64,000 nt of DNA from Sipunculus nudus (Eukaryota > Annelida > Sipuncula > Golfingiida > Sipunculidae). Shown here in pieces: positions 1 to 12,200 of this stretch (its first letter is position 1; each line of letters starts with the position of its first letter). The stretch lies in assembly GCA_026874595.1 (NCBI GenBank), contig CM049311.1, positions 39,080,676 through 39,144,675 on the forward strand, given 5' to 3'. The notes below the pieces were generated by a model. It saw only the letters and a program-made list of their open reading frames with translations. It was not told where the DNA came from and did not search any database. The translations under genes and the position numbers were made by a program.

Positions 1-236
1 ACTGCGGCTAGCCGCAACCCTCCTGCAACCTTCCAGCACACAATTCAGATTTGCTGCACACTTTCCTGCAGCCTTTGCCAGGCAGCGGGAAGCATGCAAC
101 TAGCCGCAGCCTTCCTGCACACTCTTCTTGCAGCCTATTTTGGTTTCTGCTGCTTTGCAGCACGGTTGCAGCAAAGCAGCGGCAAACTTTTCATTTTGCT
201 AAGGGTTATAAAAAGATCTCCTTGCAAACCTGAAAT
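1..236. repeat. Short degenerate repeat block rich in CTGCA/GCAGC
   Basis: The block is more GC-rich than its surroundings. It holds imperfect repeats of a CTAGCCGCAACCCTCCTGCA-like unit at the start and again around 100-125, and many CTGCA/GCAGC words. I see no coding signal; the two short open frames here overlap each other and carry no recognisable motif. It is probably the edge of a repeat that starts left of the window. Confidence 0.4.
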
Positions 237-239
237 TAG

Positions 240-1130
240 GTCACTGCGACCTATATTCTCGAAGTTATGGGGTGTGTTTGCACCCCCCAGAAATAACTCT
301 TTGAGACAAAATTTTCATCCCAAACCTTCCATCTTTCACATACAGCTCACCTACCAACAGGGGAAGAACCATAATATTTTTTAGGTCAAATGGTCAAAGG
401 TCAAGGTCACAAGAGCCTCCTCTTTGAAAAGCCTGTGGATGCATTTTAAGCCAACCCTTTCATCCCAATTCTTTGATTTTTCACATAGAGCTCACCTACT
501 AAGTTGGAGAAGAATCCTATAGATTTCGAGGTCACAAGGTCAAAGGTCAGGGTCACAGGATCCACTTCTTTGAAAAGGTTGTGGACACATTTCAAGCTAG
601 ACTTTTCATTCCAAACCTTCCAGCACTGATATCGCTTCACTGCCAACAGGGGAAAAGACCTGTTGATTTTGAGGTCAAAGGTCAAGTTCACAGCACCCAC
701 TTCTTGCGTGGAGTCATTTTCAGGCAAACTTTTCAATCTGTACCTTCCATCTGTCATATATGGCTTACCTACCAATAAGGGAAGAAGCCTATTGATGTTG
801 AGGTCAAAAAGTCAAAGGTCAAGGTCACAATATTTAATTGTTCTAAATGCTTGTGAGCATATTTCAAGTGTAACTGTTCAACCCAAACCTTCAGTCTTTC
901 ACATATGCCACATCTATGCATCACTCAGTTTGACTCAAACTTCATATTTATGGGTCTTTTTGCTTGAATAAATAAGTTATTGATTTTGGGGTCAGCTGGT
1001 CAGCAGGTCAAAGTTATTCACCCATTGGTTGCCAAGTAATTACACCAGATTTAAGTTGTTAGTAGTTACCCATCATTTAGAAAGAATCCAGTTGATATAT
1101 GGGCAAAAGGCCAAGGTCATAGGTCAGGGA
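240..1130 (+). repeat. Tandem array of ~130-145 bp units carrying AGGTCA repeats
   Basis: Each unit has the same order: a phrase like 'cttttcatcccaaaccttcc', a phrase like 'cacatatagctcacctaccaac', an A/G-rich stretch, then clustered AGGTCA half-sites. The half-site clusters fall near 383-410, 530-560, 672-690, 801-830, 983-1010 and 1105-1130. A perfect DR1 (AGGTCAAAGGTCA) sits at 672-684. The units have diverged from each other. No terminal structures were recognised, so the element class is unknown. It lies in the intron upstream of the first exon seen. Confidence 0.6.
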
Positions 1131-4070
1131 TGTTCACAATTACTTATTTTATAGACCATCTCTATTTTTCATGTATATATAACCATCCCACTCCAGCTGG
1201 TACATCTCCCTGTGTGGCTGTAATTGTGAGTGACACTGGTGACATATGACTCCCTTTTGTATCAGCCTATTAAGTGATAAGGCTCAGTGATAAGTACCTC
1301 GTTACTTCATAACAAAAACACTGTTGTCAGAATGCTTCAGCCAGGCATTAAGACTATGAGAGTATAGTATTAAGGTTTAGCTACTGATTTATAAGATGAT
1401 GGGAACATTTTGCAGTTTATTTTATGGAATCCTAGCAATAAACTTAGTTTCCTAGATATCTGAATATTTTAATATATATCACCACATATAAAAGCAAGTG
1501 TTTGTTCTCATAATATGTGGATGTGTACCTTGATTTAGGATGGCTTTTTGTTTTATTTCAAGACTCTTAGTCATGCTTTCTGCATTTCTTTTCTTTCAGG
1601 TTTGGCAGTTTACCTACCCTGCTGACCCCATTGAAAAGCAGAGTGATAATAAAAAATATTGGACTTACACTTTTTACAATTGCATATCTATAAATCTGAT
1701 ATGAGGGCCTGGACATGCCTTTTGAATTATTTTGGGCATTCATTACTGGATAATTTGCCCCAAGTTTAGTCTCTTATTGGAGAATGTGGGATATCAAATG
1801 TCATACATGTCAGAAATCCATTATGTCTGCCAGTTAGCCATCTTAGAAATTCTTTCTTCAGTGCAGTTTCAGTAATTTTTCTTTAATGTTTGGTCTGATT
1901 TAGAGAATGTTTGTTGTCTGATTTCAGACTTGTCAGAAGTTCAATATGGCCACCAGGCAACCATCTTTTAATTCCTTTTGATTATATTATCTCAAGAACA
2001 GTTAAAGTGAATGCAGTTGGATGTATATTTATGTAATCTTGTAAAGGATTGGGTCAAATATTTCTGAATAAATATTACCATCATTTATAACAGTGCAGTA
2101 CAGTTGGCTTGTATTGAATAAAAATTCATACAGAAGCACCTGTTTCTCAATAATTCTTGCATGTATTTCCTTGATTTTTGCTATATATTTTGATCTTATA
2201 TTTGCCCTTTGTGGTGTTCCTTTGAGACTGACAGGTTTCAAGCAAGCTGTTGGAATAGTTCCTGATAGCTTAACAATCATGCATTTTCCTCAGACCATCA
2301 ATTCACTGTGTTTTAACCAGACATAGGTGATATATATTTCTGTTGTCATAGAAAATTTTCAACAAATTGGCAAATTGGTTCTTCAAAATTTGACTGGAAG
2401 TTGTGAATCTCAGTCCATGATGTCACAGGTCATGCTTGGCAGCTGAGCGTCATGACCCATGGGTCACTTGTTTTATTTCTACACAGAATTTTGAAATGCT
2501 CCTCTTATGCAAATTTAGTCAAACTTTTTCAGAATCACAAAAATGACTTCTTCTCCTTTATTGCTCAACCGATTTGAATATTGTTTGTTTTGTCTGATAG
2601 GGCAGGTTGTGGGCTTTTAAACTTCTACACAGACTTCTGAACTAGTAGATAGGGCCTCCTTAGATACCAGCTTCCCATAAGGAATAGTTCATTCCATGCT
2701 CCTCATGAAAATTGCATACTGGTAATGTTATCTTGTGGGGGTACCAGATGAGCACTACATCACTTACATTCTTGTTTTGGTGACTGACAGTTTGGGTTTA
2801 TAAAATATTATATGATGCAATTAAACACGAGGTTTCTCTATATCTTGACAATTTGTATGTGAACTATAGCAAAATTTTGAGTAGAAGACAAATATACAGA
2901 TTTCTTTAGACTATTTTGTTTTTACATTCAGTCCCAATGGTTTAAAGAAAAAAATGATATTCATGCTGAAATCAATGTAATTAACCTGAAAAAGAGGCTT
3001 TGATAAGGTATGTCTGAATCCAAAAAGTTTCAATCACAATGTACAAAAATTATATAATCTGCATTTTACTTTTTTTAGGATTTTTACAGAGAAAAATAAA
3101 TCAGTCCCTTTCCTGTGTGAGATGATTATAATTCTAACTATAGGCATTGCCAGATACTTTTTTTTGTATTTTTATGTTGTTTCTTTGTGCCATCCATTTT
3201 GATATGACATGACATTGTGACATTTGACAGCTCCTCCATAGAAGGTTAAACCTATGACATTTATACATAATTATAGCAGTGACATTTTTCTATTAACATT
3301 ATGAACTCCGGCAAGCCTGCTGTTAAGGTGTCTCCTTTGTCATGTTGCCCTTCAGTATTTTTTCTACACCATACTCTACACCAGCATGTGACATTTCTGG
3401 CATTGCTTATTTTCATACTGTTCCCCCAGCATAACATTTTTGGAATATTTTTTGTCCATAATAATCAGCAGTTACATTATTAGTTTTTGAGGTCTAGGCA
3501 TGACCCAACACCCAGACATAAGGCCAGACCAACTAAAAACCCGGAGATTCATGTGTTATCATTTCTTCATAACCTAGACAGACAAGAAGAGATCCTTTTT
3601 TTCACAAATTTCCCTTGTATAGACATGGAGTAACTAAAGTAAGTGAAAACCATGGAAAGAACCATCTGTTGGTCATCGGACTAGATGGAGTCTATATTTT
3701 AAGCTTGACATATATTTTAGACATGTCTGTGCACTTTGGTAATTCTGTTTGTATTAATTAATTAAAACAGAAGACATCATTATTATACTTATCCTTTTGT
3801 GACATACAGCAAATGCCGTGAGATACTGTGCATTAATATTTCATGGCATTGTATACATAGATCTATACATTGATCTTCATTCAGAATGGCATATAATACT
3901 ACCAACAGTTGATTCAAAAGTTTATTTTATTTTTTTTTAATGAGTAAAGATTCTTTAAATGTTAGACTGATATATGTACTTTCATGTAAATGAGATGATG
4001 CAGGATTATTTATGATTATTATGTGGAGTATAATTTTTTGGTAAGTTTTTCATGTCTCCTTTATTTGTAG
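1131..4070 (+). other. Intron sequence upstream of the first visible TULP4 exon
   Basis: The stretch is AT-rich with stops in all frames. I looked for the preceding TULP4 exon and found none that would fit the 2-nt incoming phase of the next exon. It ends in an ordinary acceptor with the pyrimidine-rich tract ctcctttatttgtag (4056-4070). The only recognisable repeat is a family E 3' end at 2440-2472. The upstream exon is therefore taken to lie before position 1. Confidence 0.6.
2440..2472 (+). mobile_element. Family E element, 3' terminus only
   Basis: The sequence runs CAGCTGAGC (2440-2448), then a palindrome GACCCATGGGTC (2454-2465), then CTTGTT (2467-2472). The same order recurs near 12128-12160, 13582-13622, 19845-19875, 37523-37555, 44311-44342 and 44911-44942. 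I could not trace a matching 5' end for this copy. Confidence 0.6.
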
Positions 4071-4190
4071 CGTCTGATGCCACCTCCAGCAAAGACTACA
4101 CACTAGCGGTGGCCTTCAAGTCAGGCACAGTGTACCTGATGACGAGCCATGATGATGTTTGTCCTAAAGTCATCACTACAGGTCTGACAG
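4071..4190 (+). CDS. TULP4: TULP4 (tubby-like protein 4) exon, WD40 region, partial gene
   Basis: First visible coding exon, 120 nt. It enters with 2 nt of a split codon and leaves with 1 nt. The acceptor is ttatttgtag and the donor is ACAG|GTAAGT. It encodes 39 complete codons including DYTLAVAFKSGTVYLMTSHD and ending ITTGLT. In vertebrate TULP4 the matching segment is a WD40-type strand of the pattern TVSFxxGxxxLMxxYDD followed by xxGLK. The split codon joins exactly to the next exon as Gly, giving TGLTGLKMEW. WD40 repeats of TULP4 form the N-terminal propeller, probably for substrate binding. The gene's first exons are upstream of the window, so the start codon is not seen. Identification rests on family resemblance plus frame continuity across all seven exons. 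Confidence 0.9.
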
Positions 4191-4399
4191 GTAAGTGTTC
4201 TTCCTCACTTTGATACAACCTCAGAGGATTATGACTTCTGGTTAAATTCCTAGTCATCTGCAAATGAAAACCTGAAAGCAATGATTTAATATTAAGTAAT
4301 CATTCTTACCTAAAATGATTTTTCTTGTAATGCTGCCCCAGTGACAACTATTTCAACCAGTCGGGATGGAATATTAATTTGTGTTTCAAAACGTGTTTT

Positions 4400-4680
4400 T
4401 TTTTTTTTACACCAGAGGATTGCCACAAAACATGGTCTCTTTCATATCAGACCTCCCCAGGATTATCACAAAATAGGCAATCCCTTTATCTGAAATATTC
4501 AACTCCCAAGGAATTTCACAAAACATGGTCTCTTTCAGATCAGAGCTCCCAAATAGGAATTCAACAAAACATGGTCTCTTTCACATCAGGGGTCCCACGG
4601 AATTCAACAAAACATGGTCTCTTTCACATCAGAGCTCCCAAGGAATTAAAAAAACATGGTGTCTTGCACATCATGTACCA
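4400..4680 (+). repeat. Minisatellite, ~42-48 bp unit, about five copies
   Basis: The phrase aaaacatggtctctttca recurs at about 4427, 4519, 4567, 4611 and (diverged) 4653, between variable copies of 'cagagctcccaaggaattca'. Unit spacing is about 42-48 bp, with one double-length or decayed interval. The open frames across it are products of the repetition, not genes. It sits 0.2 kb downstream of an exon, inside the 14.9 kb intron. Confidence 0.75.
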
Positions 4681-4721
4681 CTACAGACTCAAAACACTGC
4701 TCCACTTTCCAAAACAGATAC

Positions 4722-5300
4722 AGTAGGACGCCGGATATCCGAATGCCGAATTTCCAAAAATTTGTTTTTCCGAAAATCAAAATTGGGAACCCAAAATTTA
4801 TTCGTATTTCTGAAATATATGTAATATATATTTATATATATAAAATATATATAAGTATGTAAAAACCTAATATGAGTATTGTTAGTATGAGTCACAAGGC
4901 CTGCAGTCGTGTTAAGCCCTGTGGTGACCCTAATTAATTAGTTCTGGGTCCATGTTGTCACCTGGGCAAAGGTGTGAAAACTACAGCTAGCCCCGCAACG
5001 CTCGGCCCCCTATGCTCGCTGAGCAGTTTATCCAAGAGCACTTGTGTGTTGTCAACCACATCTCGTTTGTAATCAAGCAAGCATAGTTCGTCGGTTGGGA
5101 CAGGATGTCATGCCAAATAACTGAGCAGTTTACTCGCATCAGCATAATTCATTAAACGCTTATGCTCGAGCAGCTTTTAAATGTCCCAGTCTTCAATAAC
5201 ATAGATCTATAAGAAACACCGTGTTCCTTGGCGATGTCATTTGACCTTTCCCTCCAGTGAATTTGATGAAAAAAAGCACACACGTATCCTTTCAGCAGGT
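4722..5300 (-). mobile_element. Pogo/Tigger-type DNA transposon remnant
   Basis: A terminus beginning CAGTAGGACGCCGGATATCC starts at 4722 and is preceded by TA, the target site of pogo-like elements. Pogo/Tigger termini typically read CAGTAG...TATCCGAA. On the minus strand near 5170-5260 a decayed reading frame gives SNDIAKEHGVSYRSMLLK, which resembles the helix-turn-helix (CENP-B/pogo N-terminal) domain of this transposase superfamily. There is no intact frame and the other terminus was not found. The element is dead and truncated. Confidence 0.55.
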
Positions 5301-5346
5301 TAGACTGATCTTTGCCAAATATGCTCAGCAATAACCCAATATTTTT

Positions 5347-8300
5347 TAGCGAACCTGTGAGCTTATGCGATGGTGCGGTGTCGTCCGTCGTCCGTCATCT
5401 GTTGTGCGTTGTCTGTACGTTAACCATAGCTATCTCAAAAATGGCAGGAGCTAGCATCACCAAATATTTTGCAAATAATCAGTCATCCAAAAAACTATAT
5501 CGGATTTTGTTTATTTTTTTTCTAACTGCATCTTCTTAGATTATATAAGGAAAAAGCTAAAAAAACTTTAAAAATCTTCTCCTCTGAAACTGTCCAGCCA
5601 AATTGTCCAATATTTCACAGAAATTATCCCAGGAATAATCTCTCTCAAGTTTGTTCAAATGGTTCCAGTTCAGAGATTTTTGGCCGAGTTACAGGAGGTT
5701 GGACTTTGTTACCTGTGCAAAAAAGCATATTAAAATTTAAATCTCAGAAACGGCTGGAGCTGTCATCACCAAATTTTATGCCAATGTTGGTCACATAAGT
5801 CATATCTGAAATTGAGGTATTGGTGGCGCCACCTGCATCGGCCTTTTTTGTACGGGGTCATCAGTGCCTGTATCACACTGAGGGCTACAAATAACTTCTT
5901 CTCTGAAACCATATGGCCAAAATGTTTAATATCGCACAGAAATGATCCTAGGGTAGTGCTTTCTGAAGTTTGTTCAAATGGTCACTTTTCAGTGACTTTT
6001 GGCTAAGTTATGGGAAGCTAAATTTAGTCATATGCCATAACAGCCCATATTAGCTCAGTGGCTACATAGATCTTCTTCTCAAAAACCACTGGGCCAAATT
6101 CTTAAATCTCACACATTAATTATCCTCAGATGTTGATAATTCAATTTTGTTCAAATGGTTTTGGTTCAGTGCTTTTTGGCTGAGTTACGGGAAGCTGAAC
6201 TTAGCCAGTTTTCTGTATCTTCCTATATGAGTTATAAACCTGCAAAACATTTTTCGACTGATGCCACTGAAGCCAGTTTGTTAAATATTTTACAAAAATA
6301 ATCCCTACAATTATTCTTATAATAAATGTCATTAATGGTTCCACATGAATGATTTTTGGCTGAATTATGGAGCTTGAATTGAGTCATTTTACCATATATG
6401 TTAGCTGTGTGATGCTGTTACATCTAGCCTGACACTAGTTTATCAGCATCTATTACATCATGCCACTAGACATTTAGATTTCAGGTTATCTTTGGTTAAT
6501 ATTGACAAGAAAATTTTTTTTAAAGCTTTTAAAAAATTTAGATTTATGATTTAAGTTATTCATCATACTAGGCAATGTTTCAATCATGGATATTCAGCTC
6601 TCTGTGGCTATATAAAGACAACTGTACTTGGATTATAAATTATTGATATCCCTATACTCAACTTAAATCAAAAATTTGCCATCAGTGAGATATATCTGTA
6701 TTTTATTTTTGCATTCAGTATGTATCCATAATAATTTTAAATATATTCCTGATTTCTTTCTTATAAAAAGTCGGCTGAAAAGCATTTTGTATTGGGAAAA
6801 TAAATTTCAAAGTTATTACAAGTAGGGACCACTTTTGTGTACAGATTGCAGCACTTGGTTTACCATTGGCAGTTTGCCAGTACCTTGATGTTGGCCATTA
6901 GCCAAGATGATGTCAGCTCTATAAATAGTTTTGGCACAGTGCCAGGATTGGAAGAGGTGCAGCCAAGTATAGGTCAAGAGTTCACTTAGTGCAGTAGCTG
7001 CATTCTATTTATAGCTTTGGCAGACTGCCAACTGTATCAGATTATGCAACAGGTCAAGAGTTCACTCAGTGCAGCTAGGTACAGGGCAAAAATTCACTCA
7101 GTCTAGCCAGGTGCAGGTCAAGGGTTCACTCAGTGCAGTAGCTTGAGGCAGGAATTTGTCACAGGTCACTCAGGGGCAACTGCCTTACTCACCTAAGCCT
7201 TGTCAGCCCAGTGCATCAAAATCTGGGGAAGTTTGATGTATTGGATTGATATTTTTACCTGTCTATGCGTCTTTGATGGTATTCTCATTTACAAGACAGG
7301 TGGTGCCACCTACATTGACTTTTGCAGTGTATGCGCCTGCTTATTTCTACAAAGGAATTTTATACATCAGCCTAAAATTGGGCATGTTTATACATATCGG
7401 GTAGCTTTATAGTGTACAAAACTGGTGGTGCCACCTACAATAATTTTTGCACAGTGTATGTCCCTGCTTATTTCATAGGAGGGGTTTGTTTGACATACTG
7501 GTGGTGCCAGCTACAATCATTGTATCCGCCAAAACAGAGTTTGACGGATACTATGTTTTCAGTCGGACGCGGATGCTGCAGCCATCGCCGTATAGGTTTC
7601 CGGAGAACTCCTCCATAACCACTGGGCAGAATTTTTAAAATTCCGAATTATGATCGGTCATATTTGAACTGCTGCGCCCTCAGTTTTGGTTGACCTCTGA
7701 CCTTTCCTCTCTGCCCAGCGTCCATTTGTGTGTCTGTTTCCACACATAAACCCACATATCTCCGGAACCGTTTGACCGATAAGGCTAAAGATTTTGCACA
7801 AATGTAGCCCTTGGAAAGCTTTATAACATACACTAAAAATGGTGGCGCCACCTGCAACCATTTTTGCAGAGCGTCCATCTGTTCATCAGCCTTGGGATAA
7901 AAACACTCATATCTCTGCATTGGTTGTACTTATCCACCTGAAATGTTGCATGTGTATACATTCTGGACAGCTTTCTTGATTTTATGACAGGTGGCGCCAC
8001 CTACATTCACATTTAAGCTGCAGACATCCAAGCTCATATCTCGGGAACCATTTGACCAGTTGGGCCAAAATTTTGCATGTCTATAGATCTCCCATAGCTC
8101 TTTATCATATGCAAAACTGGTGGTGCCACCTGCACCAGTTTTTGCACAGCGTCCATCTGTTCATCTGCCTTGGGATAAAATCACTCATATCTCGGCAGTG
8201 GTTTGACTTATCCACCTGATATTTTGCAGGTTTATACATCATTGACAGCTTTCTTGATTTTATGACAGGTTGCGCCACCTACATTCACTTTTAAGCTGCA

Positions 8301-9235
8301 GACATCCAAGCTCATATCTCGGGAACCGTTTGACCAGTTGGACCAAAATTTTGCATATGTATAGATATCCCATAGCTCTTTATCTAATGCAAAACTGCTG
8401 GTGCCACCTGCCACTATTTTTGCACAGCGTCCATCTGTTCATCTGCCTTGGGATAAAATCACTCATATCACGGCAGTGATTTGACATACCCGCCTGAAAT
8501 TTTGCATGTGTATAGATCTCACATAGCTCTTAATCATACACAAAATTGGTGGTGCCATCTGCCACATTTTTTGCACAGCGTCCGTCTGTTTGTCTGCCGT
8601 GGACTAAAATCACTCATATCTCAGTAGTGGTTTGACTTACTCACCTGAAATTTTGCATGTTTATTCATCTTGGATAGCTTTCTGGATTTTTTGGCAGGTG
8701 GCGCCACTTAATTTATGTATATGCTGCAGACATTCAGGCTTATAACTCAGGACTGGTTTGACTTATTCCCCTGAAATTTTGCATGTGTATAGATTGCATA
8801 TCTCTGCATTGGTTGGACTTATCCACCTGAAATTTTGCATGTGTATACATTCTGGACAGCTTTCTTGATATTATGACAGGTGGCGCCACCTACATACACA
8901 TTTCAGCTGCAGACATCCAGGCTATTATGCAACACACCTCACTCTATTTCCCCTTGCCACTGAATCTATTCCTCACTTCACCTTTCCCACTCTGATTTTG
9001 GCAGATACAGGTAGATGCTTGTTGACTACCCATATTCTAGTTTTTGTGTTGTGTGCACCCATGCCAGAATTGCAGCAGTGATGTATGTTTAATTGTTTCT
9101 TGTTCTAAGTGTTTAGTACTTGCATTGTTCATATACATGTTACACATGTTCTTGAAAAGAAATGGTCCAGCATTGAAGCATTATACCTGGTGTAAACTCA
9201 TTGCACAGGTTCGCATTAGGCCTGTAGGCCTTGTT
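5347..9235 (+). mobile_element. Family D Helentron-like element, copy D1, interrupted by A1
   Basis: The 5' end carries GCGAACCTGTG (5349-5359), and its exact inverted copy CACAGGTTCGC is at 9204-9214. The end has a hairpin AGGCC-TGTA-GGCCT and then TGTT (to 9235). Just inside the 5' end is a GTC/CGTC-rich microsatellite. The interior has repeated phrases such as 'agaaacggctggagctatcatcacc', repeated AGGTCA-AG-AGTTCA words (6971, 7051), and 'ggtggtgccacctaca' units. A family A element (7521-9041) lies inside it. There is no open frame of useful length, so it is non-autonomous. Confidence 0.75.
7521..9041 (+). mobile_element. Family A Helentron-like element, copy A1, nested in D1
   Basis: The 5' end is GTATCCGCCAAAAC followed by its imperfect complement (here mutated), forming a terminal hairpin. 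The 3' end shows GGCAGATAC (decayed from GGCGGATAC), then a decayed stem-loop and CTAG (9037-9040). A DR1-type word TGACCTCTGACCT is at 7691-7703. The interior has tandem units of about 140/280 bp carrying 'ggtggcgccacctgcaacc' and 'aaattttgcatgtgtata'. It is non-coding. Comparison with D2 shows that the host sequence was uninterrupted before insertion. Confidence 0.8.
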
Positions 9236-12200
9236 TATTAAAAACCTATTTTCACACTTCAGGACAGCCTAACTACGAAACCACTCACCTGTTTTTCCTC
9301 ATATTTACCATAAATATTCCTCTATATAGTTCCTATGTACATGCCAGAAATTAGGTCTGTATTATATGATTTAAAAAAAGTTATGGGCTCAAACATAATG
9401 AATTTTGTAAAAAATCAGGAAAGATATTTGATCACTGAACACAAAACATTTTAAAGCTATGGACTTTTTTCCAGTAATATATCTTTTATTAATAAAAATT
9501 AAATTGTATACCCAAAATTAGATCAAAATCTGTTAAATTTTTAAAAATATTAGCAAAAATAAAAAATTGGTACCTTAAATTTTGCCTAAATTTTACCATG
9601 GCACATTTTTTTCTTATAAGTACATTTGATTTAATTTTCACAGCCAGTTTACATATGGATTTAATCTGATGAATTTTGAATTTGAAAGTATAAGCTTAAA
9701 AAATAGTCTAGCTATTGAAGTTTTTTAGAAGACTTAATGTATTTGTATTTTCTAGCACCATGACCCTACTTTTGTTTACCTGGTAATCCAAAAATTGGCA
9801 TAATGTTAGATGTAATTGTAAATATTCATATTCTTCCATACATTTCCTATGTACATACCAAAATTTAGGTCAGTATTGCATAATTTGTTGAAGTTATAGG
9901 CTCAAACATAATGCACTTTGTAAAAATTCAGGATATATATTTACTCACTTAACATAAGAATGGCTGAGACTTTTTATCAGGAATATAACATCATTTAATC
10001 AAGATTCAATTGTATACAGAAAATTAGATCTGAAATTTGCAATTTTTTTAAAGTTATTAGCATAAACATAAAATCAGTACCTTAAATTTTGCCCAACTTA
10101 GGCCACGGCACAATTTTTTCCTGTAAGTACTGTGGATGTTATTTTAACAGCATGTACACAAAAGGATTAAATCTTAAAATTTTAATCTTTAAAATCTTAA
10201 ATATGAAAAATAAAAGCTGCAAATTAGGCTAGTTATTGAATTTGTTTGGAGGCTCTTGTTGTATTCCCTTACATTGTCAAGCAGTCCATTGAGGTCACTG
10301 TAGGTCATTCAATGCAACTCTCTATGCTCCCCCAGGCTGTTATGTAATCCCATCACTCCAGCAAGCCCTCTCTCTTGTTGAGCTTGATCAGGCTGCCAGC
10401 ATAAATACCACAGGGAGCCTTTCTCTCTCCCCCCCCCCCCCACCCCATTCTGTTGACAGACCTGTATTCTAAACAAAATGAATCTTATAATTTCACATTT
10501 TTTCAGCGAGGAACAGTAACAACAGAGACCCCTCACTGAACCCACCGCTTCGATACACAGGACTAATATACAAGACAAAGCTGATAATTTTAATATTAAA
10601 AAATTCTTTTTGTTGAGACTTTGACAATTTTGATTTTCAAAGAAAAAAATGTTCAGGAATTTAATCCTAATATTCATATATGGTAAAATATTAGGACCTA
10701 ATGAAAGTGCTAACTGACAAGATTTAAGAAGATATAAATACTTTGTAGCATTTCGTTTATATCTCTTAAAGTTGGTGGGGCCTAGTTATCTAGTTTTTAG
10801 CCCTCAGCCCTTAGGCTGATGGGCTATTGTCGTCACCCAAGCTGTCCGTCCGTCCGTCGGGCGTCCGTTAACTTTTACCTTGTGAGCGGGATATCTTGAA
10901 AAGGATTCACCATCACAATTTTATTTCCTCGGTAAAGATGTATATCGACAAAATCTCGGTCAAGTTCGAAGATGGGTGACCTTGACCTATTTTTCTACAT
11001 TTTAGAGCTGATTATAGAAAAACACTTAGATGCTTATTACTCAGTAACCATTTGGTGGATTTTCACAAAACTTACTATGATTATTGGGACTGATAGTCTG
11101 TACCTGCTACACAAGTTTGGTGGCGCCACCTACAATTTCTGATTTTTAATCAATTTTTATCAGATTTTTCAACTTTGGGCTTGTGAGCGGGATATCTCTA
11201 AAAGGATTCACCGTAGGAATATTATTTTTTCGGTGAAGATGTATATTGACAAAATCTCAGTCAAGTTTGAAGATGGGTGACCTTGACCTATTTTTCTACA
11301 TTTCAGAGCTGATTTAGAAGCTTATTTCTCAGGAACCATTTGGTGGATTTTCACAATACTTACTATAATCAAAGGGACTGATGGTCTCTAACTGCTGCAC
11401 GAGTTTGGGGGGGCAACCTACAATTTCTGATTTTTAATGAATTTTTCTTGGATTTTTCAACTTTGTCCTTGTGAGCAGGACATCTCTTCAATGATTCACA
11501 ATAAGAATTTTATTTCTTTGGTGAAGATCTTTATCGACAAAATCTCGGTCAAGTTCGAAGATGGCTGACCTTGACCTACTTTTCAAGGTCACAGAGCTTA
11601 TAATAGAATAAAACTTAGAAGCTGATATTTCAGGAAGCATTTGGTGGATTGTTATGAATCATGGTACAGATATACATCCATGTGAGAACAGATATTTAGT
11701 ACTTGTTACTGTTACCAACTCTAAACACTGTTTCTATTGGCTGAGGGCTTTTGTCAGCTTCTGCTGATATTCTAGTTAAAATTAGAAACATTGGTCAAAC
11801 TTTGTGGGATTAATTCTTAACTCATATGGCCATATATTTAACTTTTGAAAAATTAATTACCTTCACACATTATTTGTTTATGAAATGGAACTTTTATATG
11901 ACACTTACCGTAAGCCCATTTTTTCCCTTGGTGCATCACTAAATGGTTTCAGGCCAAAGGTTTCATTTATTACACAGTCCATATGCTTTAGCTCATGTCC
12001 ATTATTCTATAATTTACAGAGTTTCATTTAAGCTGGGCCATTTTCTCTTAGCTTTTCAAATGGTAATATACATGGAAAAACCATGAGAAACAAAAATTTT
12101 TTGCAGTTACTAATATTTTCCAAAATTCAGCTGAGCGACGTGACCCATAGGTCCCTTGTTTCCCTGTAAGCACTGTCTTTAATTTACACAGCATATATAC

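Noticed and set aside
1603-1692. Exon-like segment after 'ttctttcttt cag' (reading FGSLPTLLTPLKSRV)
   Set aside because: The acceptor looks good, but there is no GTRAGT-type donor in a usable frame, no TULP4 resemblance, and a stop follows within 30 codons.
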